From the NCBI GenBank assembly GCA_029261925.1, contig JAJDAJ010000049.1, forward strand, positions 1-57,859: a stretch of DNA of 57,859 nt, given 5' to 3'. Both the position numbers and the translations under genes were made by a program. This stretch comes from Deltaproteobacteria bacterium (GTDB taxonomy: Bacteria; Myxococcota_A; UBA9160; SZUA-336). The notes under the pieces were generated by a model. It ran no database searches and was not told the DNA's origin. It saw only the letters and a list, made by a program, of their open reading frames with translations. Shown here piece after piece: positions 49,200-57,859 of this stretch; the first letter of the stretch is position 1; each line of letters starts with the position of its first letter.

Positions 49200-49873
49200 G
49201 CACGCAGCTGCGCGCCGACGTGCGCAGCCCGCGGCGTGCCGGGCCCGACGGGAGCCTCGCGAGTCTCCGCGACCTGATCGGCTACACGGTGGTCGCGCGC
49301 GACGCGGTCGTCGGACGCTGCGACGATCTCCTGTTCGATCCCCCGCACGGCTGGCGACTGACGGGGATCGTGGTCGAGCGCGGGCCGGGCCGCGACGCGC
49401 GGCTGGTTCCCGTCGCCTGCATCGGATCCACGGACGAGCAAGCGCAGCGAATGCAGCTGGACGTCTCGCCGCAGGAGCTCGAGGGCCTGCCGCGCCCGGG
49501 GCCGCGCCGCACGGTGTCGGGGGCGCGCCGCCAGCAGCTGCGCTCGGCCTTCGGCCGGGCGTGGAGCTGGCTCGGGGATCGGGTTCTCGGCCCGCGACCG
49601 GATCCGCGGCTGCTGCGCGACGTCCTGGGGAGCCGCAGCGACGCCGCGACCTGGCGCTCCGCGCGTGAGGTCATCGGCTACGCCGTCGACGCCGGCACCG
49701 AGCCCGTCGGTCACGTCGAGGATCTGATCGCCAGCGTGCGCTCGTGGAAGATCGAGCAGCTGCTCGTGCGGGACGCGCGCGGCCGCAGCAGCGTGCGGGT
49801 TCCCGCGCACCAGGTCGACGCCATCCGCTGGGCCGATCGCACGGTGGTGCTCGCGACCCGCGCGGGCCCGTAG
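49196..49873 (+). CDS. Protein with two PRC-barrel domains
   Basis: A 225-residue protein with two PRC-barrel domains, roughly residues 22-90 (LRDLIGYTVVARDAVVGRCDDLLFD and following) and 150-222 (EVIGYAVDAGTEPVGHVEDLIAS and following). They are joined by a basic segment. PRC barrels bind other proteins or RNA, and occur in stress-type proteins and RimM. No signal peptide. The ATG overlaps the stop of the kinase-like gene (ATGA), and both seem to be read from the sigma-54-type promoter. Confidence 0.8.
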   Translation: MSTQLRADVRSPRRAGPDGSLASLRDLIGYTVVARDAVVGRCDDLLFDPPHGWRLTGIVVERGPGRDARLVPVACIGSTDEQAQRMQLDVSPQELEGLPRPGPRRTVSGARRQQLRSAFGRAWSWLGDRVLGPRPDPRLLRDVLGSRSDAATWRSAREVIGYAVDAGTEPVGHVEDLIASVRSWKIEQLLVRDARGRSSVRVPAHQVDAIRWADRTVVLATRAGP

Positions 49874-50088
49874 CCGCAGCCCGATCCGGCGGCGCCGCGC
49901 ACCGACGGCTCCCGCGGCGGGCCGCCGAAGCGCTGATCGCACGCAGCGCGGCTCCGCGATGCCGCGCCGGCTACGAGGCCGGAGCCGGCCCGGATCCGCG
50001 CCGCTGCGCGGCACGCGCTCCGACGTGCGAACATCGCCGCGGGCGGTGACGGCACGCGGGGAGGACGCGAGAGCATGCGCTGGTCTTC

Positions 50089-50533
50089 ATGCTCCAGGTG
50101 CGCTGCTCCTGCTGGTGCTGGCACGCGGCCTGGGCGAGCTCTGTGACCGCCTGGGTCAGCCGTGCCGGGTCGGCGAGATCCGGGTGGGGATCCTGATCGG
50201 TCCCACGCTGCTCGGGCGCGTGGCACCCGAGCTGCACACGACGCTGTTCCCGGCCGAGCCGGTGCAGCTCGCGATGCTCGAGAGCGTGGGCTGCGCCACG
50301 AGGAGGGAATCGACCGGGATGCACCCGATGGTCAGCCAGTGCGACTCGTGTTCGTGCTGATCACGCCGCTGGACGACGACGGCCTGCAGCTGCAGATCAT
50401 GGCGGCGCTGGCGCGCTGCGTCAGCGAGGCCGCCGAGCGCGAGCGGCTCTGCGAGGCGAGCGACCGCGAGCTCTGGAGCGCGCTCCAGCAGGTCCTGCGC
50501 GCCCCGACCGAGGCCGCGACGCGCGCCGCCTGA
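50089..50533 (+). pseudogene. Remnant of a cation/proton antiporter-EIIA fusion gene
   Basis: Two pieces of one known architecture are joined out of frame. About 50101-50293 encodes the first helices of a CPA2-type antiporter (LLLLVLARGLGELCDRLGQP, then ILIGPTLLGRVAPELHTTLF). From about 50305 to the stop at 50533, in a different frame, comes the end of a PTS EIIA-like domain (GQPVRLVFVLITPLDDDGLQ, then IMAALARCVSEAAERERLCE). The transport core and the EIIA active-site His are gone, and the start also appears shifted. A large internal deletion explains it. Confidence 0.7.
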
Positions 50534-50543
50534 CGCCGCGCAC

Positions 50544-50963
50544 TCAGCGGCGCATCGCGGCCCGGGCGCGGGCGAACGCGCTCTCGAGCAGCGCCGACGA
50601 CTCGACCTCGCCGCGCCGCACGCGCAGGGCCAGCTGCTCGATCTCCCCGTGCGACGTCTCGAGCGCGTCGCGCCGGTCGCCCACGGCGGAGTCGGCCTCG
50701 TAGCGCAGGAACGCCGCCAGCTTCTCGAGCTCGTCCGCCGCGCCGTGGGTCCGCCCGGACTCGAAGCTGCGGCGCGCGTTCGCCATGTGATAGGCGGGAT
50801 CGACGATCTCCTCGAGACCGCCCGACGTACCCACCTGCGTGTAGATCTCGGTGCCGCCCGGCACGGTGGGCAGGGGAGCGACGCGCTCCCCGCCGTCCGG
50901 CGCTGCACAGGCGACGGCCGCCCCCGCTGCAAGGACGAGCCCCAGCGCGTGGCTGCTGCGCAT
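50544..50963 (-). CDS. Small predicted lipoprotein
   Basis: A 139-residue protein. The N-terminus is a signal with a possible lipobox ending at Cys19 (AAVACAAP). The rest is helical and charged (MANARRSFESGRTHGAADEL, then EQLALRVRRGEVES). I do not recognise a family; the repeat of short helices may be a coiled coil. The ATG at 50963 is preceded by GGGAGGGGAA. It lies 41 bases after the stop of mscS on the same strand and is probably co-transcribed with it. Confidence 0.6.
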   Translation of the reverse strand: MRSSHALGLVLAAGAAVACAAPDGGERVAPLPTVPGGTEIYTQVGTSGGLEEIVDPAYHMANARRSFESGRTHGAADELEKLAAFLRYEADSAVGDRRDALETSHGEIEQLALRVRRGEVESSALLESAFARARAAMRR

Positions 50964-51004
50964 CGTTCCCCCTCCCCTGCCGGCACTGCGTACGAGCACC
51001 CGCA

Positions 51005-51988
51005 TCAGTCCTCCGCAGGATCCGCCGCCCCGAGGGACTCGAGCAGCCGGTCGGGCAGGTCGAGCGTCCGCACGGGGAACGGGATCGACAGACCGGCGTC
51101 GTCGAGTGCGCGCTTGATCGCCTCGATGGCGCGCGAGCGCGCCTCGAGGAAGCTGCCCTGATCCGACTCCAGGTCGATCCAGAAGCGCGCGCTGAAGTCG
51201 ATGGAGCTGGAGCCGAAGCCCGAGTAGTAGAACTCGACCTCGCGCTCCGGGTCGCGGTAGTCGAGGTTCTCGAGCGCCTCGACCACGGTCCGGCGCGTCT
51301 TCTCCAGGTCGGCGTCGTAGGCGATGCCCAGCTCGATGTCCACGCGGCGCTCGCCGCTCTGCGTGTAGTTGATGATCGGAGACTGCAGCACCTCCTTGTT
51401 CGGGATGATCACGAGCTGGCCCGTGAATAGCCGCAGCACGGTCGCGCGCAGCGTGACGCGCTCGATCGTGCCCAGCTGGTCGTGAGTGTGCACCAGATCG
51501 CCGAGCTGGAAGGGCTGGCGCAGCGCCATGATGATCCCGGACATGAAGTTCGCGGCGATGTCCTGGAACGCGAAGCCGAGCGCGAGGCCGACGATGCCGA
51601 CGCCGGCGAGCAGCGACGCCAGCGCCTTGTCGAGCTGGAGCAGGCCGAGCGCGACGAAGATCCCCACCGCCAGGATGCCCAGGCGCGTGCCGACCGAGAG
51701 CAGCGACGCGATCTGCTCGTTCTGCGACGTGCGCAGGATCGCGCGCCGCGCCAGGCGCGCGAAGATCTGAGCGGCCACCGCGAAGATCAGCAGCAGCGCG
51801 CCGGCCACCACGATGTTGGGCAGCAGCTCGACGAAGGTGACCACCCAGTCCTCGAGCCGGCCGAGGATGCGCTCTACCGCCTGCTCGAAGCTGAGGGGCG
51901 TGGGTGCGGTCAGCTCGGGTGCAGCGGCACCGGCGCCCGGATCCGGGCCGGATCCCGCGAGCTGCGCGAGGGGTCCCCCGCTGGCCAT
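51005..51988 (-). CDS. mscS: MscS-family mechanosensitive channel
   Basis: A 327-residue small-conductance mechanosensitive channel. Hydrophobic helices span about residues 45-120, with the pore-lining helix ASLLAGVGIVGLALGFAFQD followed by IAANFMSGIIMALRQPFQLGD. The beta domain follows (TLRATVLRLFTGQLVIIPNKEVLQS), with a C-terminal alpha/beta domain. It releases solutes when the membrane is stretched. Its ATG (51986-51988) overlaps by one base the stop of a short polyproline ORF that has a strong ribosome site, so translation is probably coupled to that leader. The lipoprotein gene follows. Confidence 0.9.
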   Translation of the reverse strand: MASGGPLAQLAGSGPDPGAGAAAPELTAPTPLSFEQAVERILGRLEDWVVTFVELLPNIVVAGALLLIFAVAAQIFARLARRAILRTSQNEQIASLLSVGTRLGILAVGIFVALGLLQLDKALASLLAGVGIVGLALGFAFQDIAANFMSGIIMALRQPFQLGDLVHTHDQLGTIERVTLRATVLRLFTGQLVIIPNKEVLQSPIINYTQSGERRVDIELGIAYDADLEKTRRTVVEALENLDYRDPEREVEFYYSGFGSSSIDFSARFWIDLESDQGSFLEARSRAIEAIKRALDDAGLSIPFPVRTLDLPDRLLESLGAADPAED

Positions 51989-52128
51989 CAGAGCCGGGGC
52001 GGGGGCCCGCCCGGGCGCGGCTGGGGCACGGGGTTGGGATCCGGGAACGGATCCAGCGGGGGCGGGGGGTTCGGCACGGGACGATCCGGGCCGGGACGGC
52101 CCGGGCCGGGCGAGAGATTCGGACGCAT
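51988..52128 (-). CDS. 46-residue polyproline leader peptide of mscS
   Basis: A short ORF, with ATG at 52128 and GGAGG about eight bases upstream, ends in TGA overlapping the mscS ATG (TGATG). The peptide is about 40% proline with Arg, Gly and Asp, including PNPPPPLDPF and PRPGGPPPRL. Consecutive prolines stall ribosomes unless EF-P helps, so the ORF may act as a translation sensor for mscS. No family match. It could instead be just a low-complexity leader; the ribosome site and exact overlap argue for translation. Confidence 0.5.
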   Translation of the reverse strand: MRPNLSPGPGRPGPDRPVPNPPPPLDPFPDPNPVPQPRPGGPPPRL

Positions 52129-52159
52129 TCGGGACCTCCGTGTTCCGCGCAGCCTGCCT

Positions 52160-52176
52160 TTCAAGCCGCGTGCCAG
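52160..52176 (-). promoter_or_regulatory. Sigma-54-like promoter of the leader/mscS operon (weak)
   Basis: On the minus strand CTGGCACGCGGCTTGAA has a perfect -24 half (TGGCAC) and correct 10-base spacing, but TTGAA in place of TTGCA at -12. The start would fall about 20 bases upstream of the leader ATG. Confidence 0.35.
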
Positions 52177-52381
52177 GGTCCGGGAGAGCCGGTGGGGCCG
52201 GGATCGGCCGCGCACTCCCGGCGGGCGTTGTACTTTGTCGATCTTGCAGGCGCGGCGCGGGCAGCGGACCGGCGGGGTGGCGCGAACGCCGCACAGGCTC
52301 CAAGATCCCGGACGCCGCTCCGCAAGGGTCGGGGCCCCGGCGCCGCCGGGCACCTCCCGGCGAGAGCGCGAACGGCGACGG
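52177..52381. other. Upstream region of the C39/ATP-grasp operon
   Basis: Divergent gap between the leader/mscS unit and the peptidase operon. An AT-richer patch at 52228-52246 (containing TTGTACTTTGTCGATCTTGC) is the likely promoter area, but no pair of boxes fits well. No gene is recognised. Confidence 0.4.
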
Positions 52382-53106
52382 ATGCCCGGCTCGACCGCCC
52401 ACACACCCGAACTCGAGATCCTGCCCCAGCCCGATGACGCGACCTGCGGGCCCACCTGCCTGCAGGCCGTCTACCGCTACTTCGGCGACGACGTGGCGCT
52501 GGACGACGTCATCTCCGGGGTCCCCATGCTCGCCGGCGGCGGAACGCTCGCGGTGCACCTCGCGAACCACGCCCTGCCACGCGGCTACGGCGCGCAGATC
52601 TTCACGTACAACCTCGCCGTCTTCGATCCGAGCTGGTTCGAGCCCGGGCAGCGCGACCTCGCGGGCAAGCTGCGCGCCCAGGCGCACGCCAAGGACGACG
52701 CCCGGCTCGCGGAGGCCACGGACGCCTACCTCGAGTTCCTGCGCCTGGGCGGCGAGCTGGCGATGCAGGACCTGACGCCGGCGCTGCTCCAGGGCTGGCT
52801 GGAGCAGGGGGTTCCCGTGCTGACGGGGCTCTCCGCGACCTTCCTGTACCGCACCCCGCGCGAGATCGGAGACGACACGCTGCACGACGACGACGTGCGC
52901 GGCCATCCGACCGGTCACTTCGTGGTGCTCAGCGGCTGGAACGGCACGACCCGGGAGGTGCGCGTGGCCGACCCGCTCGAGGACAACCCGCGCTTCGCGC
53001 AGCACATCTACTGGCTCCCGGTCGAGCGCGTCATCAACGCCGTGCTGCTCGGCGTCCTCACCTACGACGCCAACCTGCTGATCCTCCGGCCGCCGGATCC
53101 GGGTGC

Positions 53107-53110
<4 letters not shown>
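52382..53110 (+). CDS. C39-like papain-fold peptidase
   Basis: A 242-residue protein with the C39-like peptidase fold. The oxyanion Gln is Q16, the catalytic Cys is C22 in DDATCGPTCLQAVYRYFG, the His is H179 in PTGHFVVLSGW and the Asp is D197 in VADPLEDN, in the order of bacteriocin-processing and other papain-fold enzymes. There is no signal peptide or ABC domain, so it acts in the cytoplasm. It is the first of four overlapping genes (ATGA overlap with the next), which points to processing or transfer on a peptide made by the two ligases that follow. Transglutaminase-like activity is an alternative to hydrolysis. Confidence 0.8.
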
Positions 53111-55794
<2,684 letters not shown>

Positions 55795-55808
<14 letters not shown>

Positions 55809-56499
55809 GCGCCGGCTGGTGCTGAGCTGCGAGCACGGGGGCGCGAGCGTGCCGCGAGCCTGGCGCGAGCTCTTCGCCGGACGCGAGGCGCTGCTGGCGT
55901 CGCACCGCGCGCTCGACGCCGGCGCCCTGCCCCTGGCGCGCGGCCTGTCGAGGGCGCTGGAGGCTCCGCTGGTCGCCGCCACGACGACGCGGCTGCTGGT
56001 GGACCTGAACCGCTCGGCGCACAACCCCGCGGTGTTCTCGGAGCTCACGCGCGGCCTGCCGCGCGCGACGCGCGACCTGCTGATCGAGCGCCACCACCGC
56101 CCCCATCGCGCGCGCGTGCGCGAGGCGATCGAGTCGGCGGACAGGCCGGTGCTGCACCTGGCCGTGCACAGCTTCACGCCGGTGCGGCGCGGCGTGCGGC
56201 GACGCTTCGCGCTGGGGATCCTGTACGACCCGGCCCGGGCCCGCGAGCGCGCGTTCGCGATCGCCTGGCAGGCGCGGCTGCGCGCGCGGCTGCCGCGCAG
56301 CGGTGTGCGGCGCAACGCGCCGTACCGGGGCAGCGCCGACGGCCTGACCACGGCCCTGCGCCGCGAGCTCTCCGCGGCGCGCTACCTGGGCATCGAGCTC
56401 GAGGTCAACCAGCGCGCGATCGCCACGCCGGTCCGGCGTCGCCGCCTGGTGCGCGTGCTGGCCGACACGCTGCGCGAGCTCGGCGCGACGCGGTGCTGA
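55795..56499 (+). CDS. N-formylglutamate amidohydrolase family protein
   Basis: A 234-residue zinc amidohydrolase. Family motifs are SCEHGGASVPRAW near residue 10, LLVDLNRSAHNP near residue 65, HLAVHSFTPV in the middle and GIELEVNQRAI late. Classical members release formate from N-formylglutamate in histidine breakdown, but no hut genes are here. In this operon it is more likely to remove an N-acyl or gamma-glutamyl group from the peptide product. Start is TTG, 14 bases inside the GCS2 gene. It ends four bases from the convergent glutamine synthetase gene. Confidence 0.88.
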
Positions 56500-56503
56500 C
56501 GGC

Positions 56504-57514
56504 TCAGCCGCAGGCGGACTCCAGCATCAGCCGCGTCACCACGTAGGGATCCATGTTCGAGCACGGGCGGCGATCCTCCAGGTAGCCCTGCCCGGCCTTC
56601 GCCACGTGCAGCGGGATGCGGATGGACGCACCGCGGTGGCCGACGGCCCAGCGGAACTCGGTGTACGGACAGGTCTCGTGCAGGCCGGTGAGGCGCCGCT
56701 CGATGCCCTCGCCGTAGTTCGCGATGTGCAGCTCGTGACGCGCCCGGAGCTTGTCGCAGGCGGCCTCGATGACCGCGAGTCCGCCCTCCTCGCGCATCGC
56801 GCGCGTCGAGAAGTTCGTGTGGGCGCCCGCGCCGTTCCAGTCCCCGCGCACGGGCTTGGGATCCAGCGAAACGCTCACGTCGTGGTCCTCGCCGATGCGG
56901 AAGAGCAGCCAGCGTGCGATCAGTAGCTGGTCGCAGACGTCCAGCGGATCCTCGGGCCCGACCTGGAACTCCCACTGCCCGGGCATCACCTCGGCATTGA
57001 TGCCCGAGAGCGTCAGCCCGGCGGCGAGGCAGGCCTCGAGGTGCTGCTCGACGATCGGACGCCCGAAGACCTCGTCGGCCCCGACGCCGCAGTAGAACGG
57101 CCCCTGGGGCGCGGGGTAGCCGCCGTCGGGCCAGCCCAGCGGCCGCGCCCCCTGGAACATGGTGTACTCCTGCTCGATCCCGAACAGCGGCTCCTGGTCG
57201 GCGAAGCGCTCGGCCACCTCCCTCAGCAGGGCGCGCGTGTTCGTGGCGTGCGGCAGGTCGTCGGCGCCGTTCACCTCGCAGAGTACGAGCAGGTGATCGT
57301 CGCCACGGATCGGGTCGGGACAGTGGAACACCGGGTGCAGCAGGCAGTCCGAGTGCTCGCCCGTCGCCTGTCCGGTGCTCGAGCCGTCGAAGCCCCACTC
57401 CGGCAGCTCCGCCCGGCGCTCCAGCCACGATCCCTTGTCGAGCACCCGGGTCTTGGAGCGCAGCTTGTGGGTCGGCTGGCCGCCGTCCACCCAGATGTAC
57501 TCGGCCTTGATCAC
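56504..57514 (-). CDS. glnII: Glutamine synthetase type II
   Basis: A 336-residue GSII-type (eukaryote-like) glutamine synthetase. It has GFDGSSTGQA near residues 41-50, GIEQEYTMF near 115 (metal Glu), GINAEVMPGQWEFQ, then NGAGAHTNFS near 231, and GASIRIPL near the C-terminus. It makes glutamine from glutamate and ammonia. The GTG at 57512-57514 has GGGAGG upstream and gives the family N-terminus (IKAEYIWVDG). A consensus sigma-54 promoter lies about 50 bases before the start, and the gene of an NtrC-type activator is next upstream on the same strand, so control by nitrogen is very likely. GSI-type enzyme may exist elsewhere. Confidence 0.93.
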   Translation of the reverse strand: MIKAEYIWVDGGQPTHKLRSKTRVLDKGSWLERRAELPEWGFDGSSTGQATGEHSDCLLHPVFHCPDPIRGDDHLLVLCEVNGADDLPHATNTRALLREVAERFADQEPLFGIEQEYTMFQGARPLGWPDGGYPAPQGPFYCGVGADEVFGRPIVEQHLEACLAAGLTLSGINAEVMPGQWEFQVGPEDPLDVCDQLLIARWLLFRIGEDHDVSVSLDPKPVRGDWNGAGAHTNFSTRAMREEGGLAVIEAACDKLRARHELHIANYGEGIERRLTGLHETCPYTEFRWAVGHRGASIRIPLHVAKAGQGYLEDRRPCSNMDPYVVTRLMLESACG

Positions 57515-57562
57515 GATCTTCCTCCCGGCGCCCGGCGGACGAGCGCATGCGCCCGGGCAGAG

Positions 57563-57579
57563 AGCAAGGGTCGTGCCAG
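57563..57579 (-). promoter_or_regulatory. Sigma-54 (RpoN) promoter of glnII
   Basis: On the minus strand CTGGCACGACCCTTGCT is a full match to the -24/-12 consensus (TGGCAC, then TTGCT), with GG and GC separated by exactly 10 bases. The start would fall near 57552, giving a leader of about 40 bases with a GGGAGG ribosome site. Confidence 0.85.
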
Positions 57580-57657
57580 GGACGCGGGCGGCGCGGCGCG
57601 CTCGCCGTCGAGCGCGCCGGAGGCCGCGCACCCGATCGGCACCGGGATCCGCCGCCC

Positions 57658-57859
57658 TCAGGGCTGGGGACCGCGGAAGTCCTCCTTGCGCAGGCCGTAC
57701 TTCTTCATCTTCTGGTGCAGCGAGCGCGGATCCATGCCCGCACGCGAGGCCGTCTCGCCGACGCGCCCGGAGGTCGCCTCGAGCAGCCCGCGCAGGTAGC
57801 GCAGCTCGGCGTCCTCGAGCACCTGCCGGCGCACCTCCGTCCAGGGTCGCGTCAGCCAG
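57658..57859 (-). CDS. NtrC-type sigma-54 activator, C-terminal fragment
   Basis: Cut by the right edge. The 66 visible residues are a Fis-type helix-turn-helix (DAELRYLRGLLEATSGRVGE, then TASRAGMDPRSLHQKMKKYG) and the stop. This is the usual end of NtrC/AtoC-family response regulators. The AAA+ and receiver domains would lie outside the window. It is directly upstream of glnII on the same strand and its likely activator. In the 143-base gap, 57580-57657 holds nothing recognised. Confidence 0.85.
   Translation of the reverse strand, partial: WLTRPWTEVRRQVLEDAELRYLRGLLEATSGRVGETASRAGMDPRSLHQKMKKYGLRKEDFRGPQP

Overview
The window is very GC-rich DNA with dense gene packing, frequent 4-base stop/start overlaps and Gram-negative marker genes. 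These include a lipoprotein with a LpoA-like layout, a cyclic beta-1,2-glucan synthase, HemW, LarBC, a Lon/DnaK/DnaJ/GrpE set and MscS. Secreted proteins with thrombospondin-3, dockerin-like and Cys-rich repeats suggest an uncultured delta-proteobacterial-type lineage (Myxococcota, Binatota or relatives). That placement is inference; there is no rRNA in the window.

Layout. (1) 39-18339, all minus strand: larC-larB; a small chemosensory set (cheC, cheA, cheY, cheW and a methyl-accepting protein); thiL; lon; a TPR/periplasmic-binding lipoprotein; dnaJ; an SDR dehydrogenase; dnaK; grpE; an MFS transporter; and a PhnZ-like HD protein. (2) 18462-25836: a large secreted metalloprotease/VWA/calcium-repeat protein, hemW (minus) and an M16 peptidase lipoprotein. 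(3) 25988-27652: tRNA-Phe(GAA) and a 1.6-kb segment ending in a second copy of the tRNA 3' end. This looks like the footprint of an integrated element and holds one intact TIM-barrel gene and decayed LLM/SDR genes. (4) 27728-32261: an AmpG-like MFS, a GNAT-nitrilase fusion, a SET-domain protein and a divergent SMP-30 protein. (5) 32324-41454: an 8.6-kb cyclic glucan synthase gene and an XRE regulator. (6) 41516-45898: a TetR-controlled catabolic-type locus (SRPBCC, FAD dehydrogenase, TetR, divergent LLM monooxygenase) with a palindromic operator. (7) 45884-52128: secreted and stress-type proteins, a remnant of an antiporter-EIIA gene, a kinase-like gene and PRC-barrel gene behind a sigma-54-type promoter, and MscS with a polyproline leader peptide. 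(8) 52382-57859: a four-gene overlapping operon (C39-like peptidase, RimK-type ATP-grasp, GCS2 ligase, N-formylglutamate amidohydrolase) facing a type II glutamine synthetase. The synthetase has a textbook sigma-54 promoter and lies next to the end of an NtrC-type activator gene.

The strongest candidate for an undescribed system is the 52382-56499 operon. Two amide-bond-forming ligases of unrelated fold, a papain-fold peptidase and a glutamyl amidohydrolase are translationally chained, as expected for synthesis and trimming of a glutamate- or cysteine-containing small peptide. Its location beside sigma-54/NtrC-controlled glutamine synthesis suggests a nitrogen-linked role. Other notable items are the CLCA-like secreted protein, the kinase-fold remnant with PRC partner, the SET/GNAT-nitrilase pair, the tRNA-Phe island and the polyproline leader of mscS. 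No CRISPR array, prophage or intact insertion sequence was seen.
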